Positions 1 to 15,300 of a stretch of DNA of 64,000 nt are shown here, piece by piece (the first letter of the stretch is position 1; each line of letters opens with the position of its first letter). The stretch spans positions 2,294,001-2,358,000 of the forward strand of contig CANUEZ040000204.1 in NCBI GenBank assembly GCA_948099385.1, read 5' to 3'. Source of the DNA: Fasciola hepatica. Lineage: Eukaryota > Platyhelminthes > Trematoda > Plagiorchiida > Fasciolidae. The notes beneath the pieces are model-generated. The model had not been told where the DNA came from. It saw nothing but the letters and a program-made list of their open reading frames with translations, and searched no databases. The position numbers and the translations under genes are program-made.

Positions 1-919
1 CGCTTTGAACGCTAACAACCAAATTCTCGCACACCGATCCAATCCTATGTTCCATCACATCTCTATTTATGGGCCTAAGTAAAACCAAGGCATTCCCTTA
101 TGCACAATCCACACAGATTGCTCATACAATGCAATAGAGCAGTAGCAGAGTAGATTTGTGTAATATGATTCCCCATGCAGCTTGAACACTGAACTGACGA
201 TTGAAAATTATGGAAGCACTGTACAGCTGTTTGATCCGCTAAGGGAATCATGAGCATTGCACATGGACAGAGCCCACACGGGGACACGAACAAGGGTTGG
301 GGTGAACGAATGTCAGTCGAACACCCAAACCACAAGGCTATCCGATATGGGTCTCAACGCTTTGTTCAACATATACAATACATGATGAAGCACAATCCCC
401 AAATTGGCTTCGGCTTTCGCTTTCGCTTTGAACGGTAACAACCAAATTCTCGCACACCGATCCAATCCTATGTTCCATCACTTCTCTATTTATGGGCCTA
501 AGTAAAACCAAGGCATTCCCTTATGAACAATCCACACAGATTGCTCATACAATGCAATAGAGCAGTAGCAGAGTAGATTTGTATAATATGATTCTCCATG
601 CAGCTTGAACACTGAACTGACCATTGAAAATTATGGAAGCACTGTACAGCTGTTTGATCCGCTAAGGGAATCATGAGCATTGCACATGGACAGAGCCCAC
701 ACGGGGACCCGAACAAGGGTTGGGGTGAACGAATGTCAGTCGAACGCCCAACCCTCCAGGCTATCCGATATGGGTCTCAACGCTTTGTTCAACATATACA
801 ATACATGATATAGCACAATCCCCAAATTGGATTCGGCTTTCGCTTTCGCTTTGAACGGTAACAACCAAATTCTCACACACTGATCCAATTCTATGTTCCA
901 TCACTTCTCTATTTATGGG

Positions 920-3900
920 CCTAAGTAAAACCAAGGCATTCCTTTATGAACAATCCCCACACAGATTGCTCATACAATGCAATAGAGCAGTAGCAGAGTA
1001 GATTTGTATAATATGATTCTCCATGCAGCTTGAACACTGAACTGACCATTGAAATTTATGGAAGCACTGTACAGCTGTTTGATCCGCTAAGGGAATCATG
1101 AGCATCGCACATGGACAGAGCCCACTCGGAGACACGAACAAGGGTTGGGGTGAACGAATGTCAGTCGAACACCCAAACCACAAGGCTATCCGATATGAGT
1201 CTCAACGCTTTGTTCAACATATACACTACATGATATAGCACAATCCCCAAATTGGCTTCGGCTTTCGCTTTCGCTTTGAACGGTAACAACCAAATTCTCG
1301 CACACCGATCCAATCCTATGTTCCATCACATCTCTATTTATGGGCCTAAGTAAAACCAAGGCATTCCCTTATGCACAATCCACGCAGATTGCTCATACAA
1401 TGCAATAGAGCAGTAGCAGAGTAGATTTGTGTAATATGATTCTCCATGCAGCTTGAACACTGAACTGACCAGTGAGATTGATTGAAACACTGTACAGCTG
1501 TTTGATCCGCTAAGGGAATCATGAGCATTGCACATGGACAGAGCCCACACGGGGACACGAACAAGGGTTGGGGTGAACGAATGTCAGTCGAGCACCCAAA
1601 CCACAAGGCTATCCGATATGAGTCTCAACGCTTTGTTCAACATATACAATACATGATATAGCACAATCCCCAAATTGGCTTCGGCTTTCGCTTTCGCTTT
1701 GAATGGTAACAACCAAATTCTCGCACACCGATCCAATCCTATGTTCCATCACTTCTCTATTTATGGGCCTAAATAAAACCAAGGCATTCCCTTATGAACA
1801 ATCCACACAGATTGCTCATACAATGCAATAGAGCAGTAGCAGAGTAGATTTGTATAATATGATTCTCCATGCAGCTTGACCACTGAACTGACCATTGAAA
1901 ATTATGGAAGCACTGTACAGCTGTTTGATCCGCTAAGGGAATCATGAGCATTGCACATGGACAGAGCCCACACGGGGACACGAACAAGGGTTGGGGTGAA
2001 CGAATGTCAGTCGAACACCCAAACCACAAGGCTATCCGATATGGGTCTCAACGCTTTGTTCAACATATACAATACATGATATAGCACCATCCCCAAATTG
2101 GCTTCGGCTTTCGCTTTCGCTTTGAACGGTAACAACCAAATTCTCACACACTGATCCAATTCTATGTTCCATCACTTCTCTATTTATGGGCCTAAGTAAA
2201 ACCAAGGCATTCCCTTATGAACAATCCACACAGATTGCTCATACAATGCAATAGAGCAGTAGCAGAGTAGATTTGTATAATATGATTCTCCATGCAACGT
2301 GAACACTGAACTGACCATTGAAAATTATGGAAGCACTGTACAGCTGTTTGATCCGCTAAGGGAATCATGAGCATTGCACATGGACAGAGCCCACTCGGAG
2401 ACACGAACAAGGGTTGGGGTGAACGAATGTCAGTCGAACACCCAAACCACAAGGCTATCCGATATGAGTCTCAACGCTTTGTTCAACATATACACTACAT
2501 GATATAGCACAATCCTCAAATTGGCTACGGCTTTCGCATTTGCTTTGAACGGTAACAACCAAATTCTCGCACACCGATCCAATCCTATGTTCCATCACTT
2601 CTCTATTTATGGGCCTAAGTAAAACCAAGGCATTCCCTTATGAACAATCCAAACAGATTGCTCATACAATGCAATAGAGCAGTAGCAGAGTAGATTTGTA
2701 TAATATGATTCTCCATGCAGCTTGAACACTGAACTGACCAGTGAGATTGATTGAAACACTGTACAGCTGTTTGATCCGCTAAGGAAATCATGAGCATTGC
2801 ACATGGACAGAGCCCACACGGGGACACGAACAAGGGTTGGGGTGAACGAATGTCAGTCGAGCACCCAAACCACAAGGCTATCCGATATGAGTCTCAACGC
2901 TTTGTTCAACATATACAATACATGATATAGCACAATCCCCAAATCGGCTTCGGCTTTCGCTTTCGCTTTGAATGGTAACAACCAAATTCTCGCACACCGA
3001 TCCAATCCTATGTTCCATCACTTCTCTATTTATGGGCCCAAGTAAAACCAAGGCATTCCCTTATGAACAATCCACACAGATTGCTCATACAATGCAATAG
3101 AGCAGTAGCAGAGTAGATTTGTATAATATGATTCTCCATGCAGCTTGACCACTGAACTGACCATTGAAAATTATGGAAGCACTGTACAGCTGTTTGATCC
3201 GCTAAGGGAATCATGAGCATTGCACATGGACAGAGCCCACACGGGGACACGAACAAGGGTTGGGGTGAACGAATATCAGTCGAACACCCAAACCACAAGG
3301 CTATCCGATATGGGTCTCAACGCTTTGTTCAACATATACAATACATGATATAGCACAATCCCCAAATCGGCTTCGGCTTTCGCTTTCGCTTTGAACGGTA
3401 ACAACCAAATTCTCGCACACCGATTCAATTCTATGTTCCATCACATCTCTATTTATGGGCCTAAGTAAAAGCAAGGCATTCCCTTATGAACAATCCACAC
3501 AGATTGCTCATACAATGCAATAGAGCAGTAGCAGAGTAGATTTGTATAATATGATTCTCCATGCAGCTTGAACACTGAACTGACCATTGAAAATTATGGA
3601 AGCACTGTACAGTTCTTTTATCAGCTAAGGGAATCATGAGCATTGCACATGGACAGAGCCCACTCGGAGACACGAACAAGGGTTGGGGTGAACGAATGTC
3701 AGTCGAACACCCAAACCACAAGGCTATCCGATATGAGTCTCAACGCTTTGTTCAACATATACACTACATGATATAGCACAATCCTCAAATTGGCTACGGC
3801 TTTCGCATTTGCTTTGAACGGTAACAACCAAATTCTCGCACACCGATCCAATCCTATGTTCCATCACTTCTCTATTTATGGGCCTAAGTAAAACCAAGGC

Positions 3901-4730
3901 ATTCCCTTATGAACAATCCACACAGATTGCTCATACAATGCAATAGAGCAGTAGCAGAGTAGATTTGTATAATATGATTCTCCATGCAGCTTGAACACTG
4001 AACTGACCAGTGAGATTGATTGAAACACTGTACAGCTGTTTGATCCGCTAAGGGAATCATGAGCATTGCACATGGACAGAGCCCACACGGGGACACGAAC
4101 AAGGGTTGGGGTGAACGAATGTCAGTCGAACACCCAAACCACAAGGCTATCCGATATGGGTCTCAACGCTTTGTTCAACATATACAATACATGATATAGC
4201 ACAATCCCCAAATTGGCTTCGGCTTTCGCTTTCGCTTTGAATGGTAACAACCAAATTCTCGCACACCGATCCAATCCTATGTTCCATCACTTCTCCATTT
4301 ATGGGCCTAAGTAAAACCAAGGCATTCCCTTATGAACAATCCCCACACAGATTGCTCATACAATGCAATAGAGCAGTAGCAGAGTAGATTTGTATAATAT
4401 GATTCTCCATGCAGCTTGACCACTGAACTGACCATTGAAAATTATGGAAGCACTGTACAGCTGTTTGATCCGCTAAGGGAATCATGAGCATTGCACATGG
4501 ACAGAGCCCACACGGGGACACGAACAAGGGTTGGGGTGAACGAATGTCAGTCGAACACCCAAACCACAAGGCAATCCGATATGGGTCTCAACGCTTTGTT
4601 CAACATATACAATACATGATATAGCACAATCCCCAAATCGGCTTCGGCTTTCGCTTTCGCTTTGAACGGTAACAACCAAATTCTCGCACACCGATTCAAT
4701 TCTATGTTCCATCACATCTCTATTTATGGG
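920..4730 (-). repeat. Trimeric higher-order repeat, 1,269 bp period, in array A
   Basis: Three monomer types alternate here. Type a has AGTGAGATTGATTGAAACAC (at 1,471, 2,740 and 4,009). Type b has CTTGACCACTGAAC (near 1,876, 3,145 and 4,416). Type c has the CACTCGGAGACAC marker (near 1,122, 2,391 and 3,660). The type a markers are exactly 1,269 bp apart, which is three monomers. The order c-a-b-c-a-b-c-a-b breaks down after about 4.7 kb, where a type a unit follows type b directly. Confidence 0.8.
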
Positions 4731-6808
4731 CCTAAGTAAAACCAAGGCATTCCCTTATGAACAATCCACACAGATTGCTCATACAATGCAATAGAGCAGA
4801 AGCAGAGTAGATTTGTATAATATGATTCTCCATGCAGCTTGAACACTGAACTGACCAGTGAGATTGATTGAAACACTGTACAGCTGTTTGATCCGCTAAG
4901 GGAATCATGAGCATTGCACATGGACAGAGCCCACACGGGGACACGAACAAGGGTTGGGGTGAACGAATGTCAGTCGAACACCCAAACCACAAGGCTATCC
5001 GATATGGGTCTGAACGCTTTGTTCAACATATACAATACATGATATAGCACAATCCCCAAATTGGCTTCGGCTTTCGCTTTCGCTTTGAACGGTAACAACC
5101 AAATTCTCGCACACCGATTCAATTCTATGTTCCATCACTTCTCTATTTATGGGCCTAAGTAAAACCAAGGCATTCCCTTATGAACAATCCACACAGATTG
5201 CTCATACAATGCAATAGAGCAGTAGCAGAGTAGATTTGTGTAATATGATTCTCCATGCAGCTTGAACACTGAACTGACCATTGAAAATGATGGAAGCACT
5301 GTACAGCTGTTTGATCCGCTAAGGAAATCATGAGCATTGCACATGGACAGAGCCCACACGGGGACACGAACAAGGGTTGGGGTGAACGAATGTCAGTCGA
5401 GCACCCAAACCACAAGGCTATCCGATATGAGTCTCAACGCATTGTTCAACATATACAATACATGATATAGCACAATCCCCAAATTGGCTTCGGCTTTCGC
5501 TTTCGCTTTGAACGGTAACAACCAAATTCTCGCACACCGATCCAATCCTATGTTCCATCACTTCTCTATTTATGGGCCTAAGTAAAACCAAGGCATTCCC
5601 TTATGAACAATCCACACAGATTGCTCATACAATGCAATAGAGCAGTAGCAGAGTAGATTTGTATAATATGATTCTCCATGCAGCTTGAACACTGAACTGA
5701 CCAGTGAGATTGATTGAAGCACTGCACAGCTGTTTGATCCGCTAAGGGAATCATGAGCATTGCACATGGACAGAGCCCACACGGGGACACGAACAAGGGT
5801 TGGGGTGAACGAATGTCAGTCGAACACCCAAACCACAAGGCTATCCGATATGAGTCTCAACGCCTTGTTCAACATATACAATACATGATATAGCACAATC
5901 CCCAAATTGGCTTCGGCTTTCGCTTTCGCTTTGAATGCTAACAACCAAATTCTCGCACACCGATCCAATCCTATGTTCCATCACTTCTCTATTTATGGGC
6001 CTAAGTAAAACCAAGGCATTCCCTTATGAACAATCCACACAGATTGCTCATACAATGCAATAGAGCAGTAGCAGAGTAGATTTGTATAATATGATTCTCC
6101 ATGCAGCTTGAACACTGAACTGACCATTGAAAATTATGGAAGCACTGTACAGCTGTTTGATCCGCTAAGGGAATCAAGAGCATTGCACATGGACAGAGCC
6201 CACACGGGGACACGAACAAGGGTTGGGGTGAACGTGTGTCAGTCGAACACCCAAACCACAAGGCTATCCGACATTGGTCTCAACGCTTCGTTCAACATAT
6301 GCAATACATGATATAGCACAATCCCCAAATTGGCTTCGGCTTTCGCTTTCGCTTTGAACGGTAACAACCAAATTCTCGCACACCGATCCAATCCTATGTT
6401 CCATCACTTCTCTATTTATGGACCAAAGTAAAACCAAGGCATTCCCTTATGAACAATCCACACAGATTGCTCATACAATGCAATAGAGCAGTAGCAGAGT
6501 AGATTTGTATAATATGATTCTCCATGCAGCTTGAACACTGAACTGACCATTGAAAATTATGGAAGCACTGTACAGCTGTTTGATCCGCTAACGGAATCAT
6601 GAGCATTGCACATGGACAGAGCCCACACGGGAACACGAACAAGGGTTGGGGTGAACGTGTGTCAGTCGAACACCCAAACCACAAGGCTATCCGATATGGG
6701 TCTCAACGCTTTGTTCAACATATACAATACATGATATAGCACAATCACCAAATTGGATTCGGCTTTCGCTTTCGCTTTGAACGGTAACAACCAAATTCTC
6801 GCACACCG

Positions 6809-9800
6809 ATCCAATTCTATGTTCCATCACTTCTCTATTTATGGGCCTAAATAAAACCAAGGCATTCCCTTATGAACAATCCACACAGATTGCTCATACA
6901 ATGCAATAGAGCAGTAGCAGAGTAGATTTGTATAATATGATTCTCCATGCAGCTTGAACACTGAACTGACCATTGGAAATTATGGAAGCACTGTACAGCT
7001 GTTTGATCCGCTAAGGGAATCATGATCATTGCACATGGACAGAGCCCACACGGGGACACGAACAAGGGTTTGGGTGAACGAATGTCAGTCGAACACCCAA
7101 ATCACAAGGCTATCCGATATGTGTCTCAACGCTTTGTTCAACATATACACTAATTGGTATAGCACAATCCCCAAATTGGCTTCGGCTTTCGCTTTCGCTT
7201 TGAACGGTAACAACCAAATTCTCGCACACCGATCCAATCCTATGTTCCATCACTTCTCTATTTATGGGCCTAAATGAAACCAAGGCATTCCCTTATGAAC
7301 AATCCACACAGATTGCTCATACAATGCAATAGAGCAGAAGCAGAGTAGATTTGTATAATATGATTCTCCATGCAGCTTGAACACTGAACCAACCATGAAA
7401 ATTATGGAAGCACTGTACAGCTGTTTGATCCGCTAAGGGAATCATGAGCATTGCACACGGACAGAGCCCACACGGGGACACGAACAAGGGTTGGGGTGAA
7501 CGATTGTCAGTCGAACACCCAAACCACAAGGCTATCCGATATCGGTCTCAACGCTTTGTTCAACATATACACTACATGATATAGCAAAATCCCAAAATCG
7601 GCTTCGGCTTTCGCTTTCGCTTTGAATGGTAACAACCAAATTCTCGCACACCGATCCAATCCTATGTTCCATCACTTCTCTATTTATGGGCCTAAGTAAA
7701 ACCAAGGCATTCCCTTATGAACAATCCACACTGATTGCTCATACAATGCAATAGAGCAGTAGCAGAGTAGATTTGTATAATATGATTCTCCATGCAGCTT
7801 GAACACTGAACTGACTATTGAAAATGATGGAAGCACTGTACAGCTGTTTGATCCGCTAAAGGAATCAAGAGCATTGCACATGGACAGAGCCCACACGGGG
7901 ACACGAACAAGGGTTGGGGTGAACGTGTGTCAGTCGAACACCCAAACCACAAGGCTATCCGATATGAGTCTCAACGCATTGTTCAACATGATCACTATCA
8001 GATATAGCAAAATCCCCAAATTGGCTTCGGCTTTCGCTTTCGCTTTGAACGGTAACAACCAAATTCTCACACACCGATCCAATTCTATGTTCCAGCACTT
8101 CTCTATTTATGGGCCTAAGTAAAACCAAGGCATTCCCTTATGAACAATCCACACAGATTGCTCATACAATGCAATAGAGCAGTAGCAGAGTAGATTTGTA
8201 TAATATGATTCTCCATGCAGCTTGAACACTGAACTGACCATTGAAAATGATGGAAGCACTGTACAGCTGTTTGATCCGCTAAGGGAATCATGAGCATTGC
8301 ACATGGACAGAGCCCACACGGGGACACGAACAAGGGTTGGGGTGAACGAATGTCAGTCGAGCACCCAAACCACAAGGCTATCCGATATGAGTCTCAACGC
8401 ATTGTTCAACATATACAATACATGATATAGCACAATCCCCAAATTGGCTTCGGCTTTCGCTTTCGCTTTGAATGGTAACAACCAAATTCTCGCACACCCA
8501 TCCAATTCTATGTTCCATCACTTCTCTATTTATGGGCCTAAATAAAACCAAGGCATTCCCTTATGAACAATCCACACAGATTGCTCATACAATGCAATAG
8601 AGCAGTAGCAGAGTAGATTTGTATAATATGATTCTCCATGCAGCTTGAACACTGAACTGACCATTGGAAATTATGGAAGCACTGTACAGCTGTTTGATCC
8701 GCTAAGGGAATCATGATCATTGCACATGGACAGAGCCCACACGGGGACACGAACAAGGGTTTGGGTGAACGAATGTCAGTCGAACACCCAAATCACAAGG
8801 CTATCCGATATGTGTCTCAACGCTTTGTTCAACATATACACTAATTGGTATAGCACAATCCCCAAATTGGCTTCGGCTTTCGCTTTCGCTTTGAACGGTA
8901 ACAACCAAATTCTCGCACACCGATCCAATCCTATGTTCCATCACTTCTCTATTTATGGGCCTAAATGAAACCAAGGCATTCCCTTATGAACAATCCACAC
9001 AGATTGCTCATACAATGCAATAGAGCAGAAGCAGAGTAGATTTGTATAATATGATTCTCCATGCAGCTTGAACACTGAACCAACCATGAAAATTATGGAA
9101 GCACTGTACAGCTGTTTGATCCGCTAAGGGAATCATGAGCATTGCACACGGACAGAGCCCACACGGGGACACGAACAAGGGTTGGGGTGAACGATTGTCA
9201 GTCGAACACCCAAACCACAAGGCTATCCGATATCGGTCTCAACGCTTTGTTCAACATATACACTACATGATATAGCAAAATCCCAAAATCGGCTTCGGCT
9301 TTCGCTTTCGCTTTGAATGGTAACAACCAAATTCTCGCACACCGATCCAATCCTATGTTCCATCACTTCTCTATTTATGGGCCTAAGTAAAACCAAGGCA
9401 TTCCCTTATGAACAATCCACACTGATTGCTCATACAATGCAATAGAGCAGTAGCAGAGTAGATTTGTATAATATGATTCTCCATGCAGCTTGAACACTGA
9501 ACTGACTATTGAAAATGATGGAAGCACTGTACAGCTGTTTGATCCGCTAAAGGAATCAAGAGCATTGCACATGGACAGAGCCCACACGGGGACACGAACA
9601 AGGGTTGGGGTGAACGTGTGTCAGTCGAACACCCAAACCACAAGGCTATCCGATATGAGTCTCAACGCATTGTTCAACATGATCACTATCAGATATAGCA
9701 AAATCCCCAAATTGGCTTCGGCTTTCGCTTTCGCTTTGAACGGTAACAACCAAATTCTCACACACCGATCCAATTCTATGTTCCAGCACTTCTCTATTTA

Positions 9801-10190
9801 TGGGCCTAAGTAAAACCAAGGCATTCCCTTATGAACAATCCACACAGATTGCTCATACAATGCAATAGAGCAGTAGCAGAGTAGATTTGTATAATATGAT
9901 TCTCCATGCAGCTTGAACACTGAACTGACCATTGAAAATGATGGAAGCACTGTACAGCTGTTTGATCCGCTAAGGGAATCATGAGCATTGCACATGGACA
10001 GAGCCCACACGGGGACACGAACAAGGGTTGGGGTGAACGAATGTCAGTCGAGCACCCAAACCACAAGGCTATCCGATATGAGTCTCAACGCATTGTTCAA
10101 CATATACAATACATGATATAGCACAATCCCCAAATTGGCTTCGGCTTTCGCTTTCGCTTTGAATGGTAACAACCAAATTCTCGCACACCC
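6809..10190 (-). repeat. Tetrameric tandem duplication, two copies of 1,691 bp
   Basis: Bases 6,809-8,499 are followed by a second copy at 8,500-10,190. I found no difference between the copies in the lines I compared, including private variants: GATCATTGCAC, ACACTAATTGGTATAGC, GAACCAACCATGAAAATT (with a 1-bp loss), AAAATCCCAAAATCGG and AACATGATCACTATCAG. The match continues to about 10,352, where ACCATTGG becomes ACTATTGA. The period is four monomers minus 1 bp. Other A monomers typically differ from each other at several percent of positions, so this pair is exceptionally young, or an assembly duplication. Confidence 0.88.
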
Positions 10191-12343
10191 ATCCAATTCT
10201 ATGTTCCATCACTTCTCTATTTATGGGCCTAAATAAAACCAAGGCATTCCCTTATGAACAATCCACACAGATTGCTCATACAATGCAATAGAGCAGTAGC
10301 AGAGTAGATTTGTATAATATGATTCTCCATGCAGCTTGAACACTGAACTGACTATTGAAAATGATGGAAGTACTGTACAGCAGTTTGATCCGCTAAGGGA
10401 ATCATGAGCATTGCACATGGACAGAGCCCACACGGGGACACGAACAAGGGTTGGGGTGAACGATTGTCAGTCGAACACCCAAACCACAAGGCTATCCGAT
10501 ATGGGTCTCAACGCTTTGTTCAACATATACAATACATGATATAGCACAATCTCCAAATTGGATTCGGCTTTCGCTTTCGCTTTGAACGGTAACAACCAAA
10601 TTCTCGCACACCGATCCAATATTATGTTCCATCACTTCTCTATTTATGGGCCTAAATAAAACCAAGGCATTCTCTTATGAACAATCCACACAGATTGCTC
10701 ATACAATGCAATAGAGCAGTAGCAGAGTAGATTTGTATAATATGATTCTCCATGCAGCTTGAACACTGAACTGACCATTGAAAATTATGGAAGCACTGTA
10801 CAGCTGTTTGATCCGCTAAGGGAATCATGAGCATTGCACATGGACAGAGCCCACACGGGGACACGAACAAGGGTTGGAGTGAACGAATGTCAGTCGAGCA
10901 CCCAAACCACAAGGCTATCCGATATGAGTCTCAACGCATTGTTCAACATATACACTACATGATATAGCACCATCCCCAAATTGGCTTCGGCTTTCGCTTT
11001 CGCTTTGAACGGTAACAACCAAATTCTCGCACACCGATCCAATCCTATGTTCCATCACTTCTCTATTTATGGGCCTAAGTAAAACCAAGGCATTCCCTTA
11101 TGAACAATCCACACAGATTGCTCATACAATGCAATAGAGCAGTAGCAGAGTAGATTTGTATAATATGATTCTCCGTGCAGTTTGAACACTGAACTGACCA
11201 TTGAAAATTATGGAAGCACTGTACAGCTGTTTGATCCGCTAAGGGAATCATGAGCATTGCACATGGACAGAGCCCACTCGGAGACACGAACAAGGGTTGG
11301 GGTGAACGAATGTCAGTCGAACACCCAAACCACAAGGCTATCCGATATGGGTCTCAACGCTTTGTTCAACATATACAATACATGATATAGCAAAATCCCC
11401 AAATTGGCTTCGGCTTTCGCTTTCGCTTTGAACGGTAACAACCAAATTCTCGCACACCGATCCAATCCTATGTTCCATCACTTCTCTATTTATGGGCCCA
11501 AGTAAAACCAAGGCATTCCCTTATGAACAATCCACACAGATTGCTCATACAATGCAATAGAGCAGTAGCAGAGTAGATTTGTATAATATGATTCTCCATG
11601 CAGCTTGAACACTGAACTGACCATTGAAAATTATGGAAGCACTGTACAGCTGTTTGATCCGCTAAGGGAATCATGAGCATTGCACATGGACAGAGCCCAC
11701 ACGGGGACACGAACAAGGGTTGGGGTGAACGAATGTCAGTCGAACACCCAAACCACAAGGCTATCCGATATGGGTCTGAACGCTTTGTTCAACATATACA
11801 ATACATGATATAGCACAATCCCCAAATTGGCTTCGGCTTTCGTTTTCGCTTTGAACGGTAACAACCAAATTCTCGCACACCGATCCAATCCTATGTTCCA
11901 TCACTTCTCTATTTATGGGCCTAAATAAAACCAAGGCATTCCCTTATGAACAATCCACACAGATTGCTCATACAATGCAATAGAGCAGTAGCAGAGTAGA
12001 TTTGTATAATATGATTCTCCATGCAGCTTGAACACTGAACTGACCATTGAAAATTATGGAAGCACTGTACAGCTGTTTGATCCGCTAACGGAATCATGAG
12101 CATTGCACATGGACAGAGCCCACACGGGGACACGAACAAGGGTTGGGGTGAACGAATGTCAGTCGAGCACCCAAACCACAAGGCTATCCGATATGAGTCT
12201 CAACGCATTGTTCAACATATACAATACATGATATAGCACAATCCCCAAATTGGCTTCGGCTTTCGCTTTGGCTTTGAATGGTAACAACCAAATTCTCGCA
12301 CACCGATCCAATTCTATGTTCCATCACTTCTCTATTTATGGGC

Positions 12344-15300
12344 CTATGTAAAACCAAGGCATTCCCTTTTGAACAATCCACACAGATTGCTCATACAATG
12401 CAATAGAGCAGTAGCAGAGTAGATTTGTATAATATGATTCTCCATGCAGCTTGAACACTGAACTGACCATTGAAAATTATGGAAGCACTGTACAGCTGTT
12501 TGATCCGCTAAGGGAATCATGAGCATTGCACATGGACAGAGCCCACACGAGGACACGAACAAGGGTTGGAGTGAACGATTGTCAGTCGAACACCCAAACC
12601 ACAAGGCTATCCGATATGAGTCTCAACGCTTTGTTCAACATATACAATACATGATATAGCACAATCACCAAATTGGATTCGGCTTTCGCTTTCGCTTTGA
12701 ACGGTAACAACCAAATTCTCGCACACCGATCCAATCCTATGTTCCATCACTTCTCTATTTATGGGCCTAAGTAAAACCAAGGCATTCCCTTATGAACAAT
12801 CCACACAGATTGCTCATACAATGCAATAGAGCAGTAGCAGAGTAGATTTGTGTAATATGATTCTCCATGCAGCTTGAACACTGAACTGACCATTGAAAAT
12901 TATGCAAGCACTGTACAGCTGTTTGATCCGCTAAGGGAATCATGAGCATTGCACATGGACAGAGCCCACACGGGGACACGAACAAGGGTTGGGGTGAACG
13001 ATTGTCAGCCGAACACCCAAACCACAAGGCTATCCGATATGGGTCTCAACGCTTTGTTCAACATATACAATACATGATATAGCACAATCCCCAAATTGGC
13101 TTCGGCTTTCGCTTTCGCTTTGAATGGTAACAACCAAATTCTCGCACACCGATCCAATTCTATGTTCCATCACTTCTCTATTTATGGGCCTATGTAAAAC
13201 CAAGGCATTCCCTTGTGAACAATCCACACAGATTGCTCATACAATGCAATAGAGCAGTAGCAGAGTAGATTTGTATAATATGATTCTCCATGCAGCTTGA
13301 ACACTGAACTGACCATTGAAAATTATGGAAGCACTGTACAGCTGTTTGATCCGCTAAGGGAATCATGAGCATTGCACATGGACAGAGCCCACACGAGGAC
13401 ACGAACAAGGGTTGGAGTGAACGATTGTCAGTCGAACACCCAAACCACAAGGCTATCCGACATTGGTCTCAACGCTTTGTTCAACATATACAATACATGA
13501 TATAGCACAATCCCCAAATTGGATTCGGCTTTCGCTTTCGCTTTGAATGGTAACAACCAAATTCTCGCACACCGATCCAATTCTATGTTCCATCACTTCT
13601 CTATTTATGGGCCTTAGTAAAACCAAGGCATTCCTTTATGAACAATCCACACAGATTGCTCATACAATGCAATAGAGCAGTAGCAGAGTAGATTTGTATA
13701 ATATGATTCTCCATGCAGCTTGAACACTGAACTGACCATTGCAAATTATGGAAGCACTGTACAGCTGTTTGATCCGCTAAGGGAATCATGAGCATTGCAC
13801 ATGGACAGAGCCCACACGGGGACACGAACAAGGGTTGGGGTGAACGATTGTCAGTCGAACACCCAAACCACAAGGCTATCCGATATGGGTCTCAACGCTT
13901 TGTTCAACAAATACAATACATGATATAGCACAATCACCAAATTGGATTCGGCTTTCGCTTTCGCTTTGAACGGTAACAACCAAATTCTCGCACACCGATC
14001 CAATCCAATGTTCCATCACTTCTCTATTTATGGGCCTAAGTAAAACCAAGGCATTCCCTTATGAACAATCCACACAGATTGCTCATACAATGCAATAGAG
14101 CAGTAGCAGAGTAGATTTGTGTAATATGATTCTCCATGCAGCTTGAACACTGAACTGACCATTGAAAATTATGCAAGCACTGTACAGCTGTTTGATCCGC
14201 TAAGGGAATCATGAGCATTGCACATGGACAGAGCCCACACGAGGACACGAACAAGGGTTGGAGTGAACGATTGTCAGTCGAACACCCAAACCACAAGGCT
14301 ATCCGACATTGGTCTCAACGCTTTGTTCAACATATACAATACATGATATAGCACAATCACCAAATTGGATTCGGCTTTCGCTTTCGCTTTGAACGGTAAC
14401 AACCAAATTCTCGCACACCGATCCAATCCAATGTTCCATCACTTCTCTATTTATGGGCCTAAGTAAAACCAAGGCATTCCCTTATGAACAAACCACACAG
14501 ATTGCTCATACAATGCAATAGAGCAGTAGCAGAGTAGATTTGTGTAATATGATTCTCCATGCAGCTTGAACACTGAACTGACCATTGAAAATTATGCAAG
14601 CACTGTACAGCTGTTTGATCCGCTAAGGGAATCATGAGCATTGCACATGGACAGAGCCCACACGAGGACACGAACAAGGGTTGGAGTGAACGATTGTCAG
14701 TCGAACACCCAAACCACAACGCTATCCGATTTGGGTCTGAACGCTTTGTTCAACATATACAATACATGATATAGCACAATCCCCAAATTGGATTCGGCTT
14801 TCGCTTTCGCTTTGAATGGTAACAACCAAATTCTCGCACACCGATCCAATCCTATGTTCCATCACTTCTCTATTTATGGGCCTTAGTAAAACCAAGGCAT
14901 TCCTTTATGAACAATCCACACAGATTGCTCATACAATGCAATAGAGCAGTAGCAGAGTAGATTTGTATAATATGATTCTCCATGCAGCTTGAACACTGAA
15001 CTGACCATTGAAAATTATGGAAGCACTGTACAGCTGTTTGATCCGCTAAGGGAATCATGAGCATTGCACATGGACAGAGCCCACACGGGGACACGAACAA
15101 GGGTTGGGGTGAACGTGTGTCAGTCGAACACCCAAACCACAAGGCTATCCGATATGGGTCTCAACGCTTTGTTCAACATAAACACTACATGATATAGCAC
15201 AATCACCAAATTGGATTCGGCTTTCGCTTTCGCTTTGAACGGTAACAACCAAATTCTCGCACACCGATCCAATCCTATGTTCCATCACTTCTCTATTTAT

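Noticed and set aside
590..610. TATAAT-like promoter boxes in TTTGTATAATATGATTC of each A monomer
   Set aside because: An AT-rich hexamer of bacterial type in a eukaryotic satellite has no supporting context, with no gene downstream and no other promoter element.
7799..8122. 107-residue + strand ORF, repeated unchanged at 9,490-9,813, as a duplicated gene
   Set aside because: It is the opposite strand of the same satellite unit, opened by a few private changes. Its second copy is explained by the 1,691-bp duplication. No domain or gene signal was seen.
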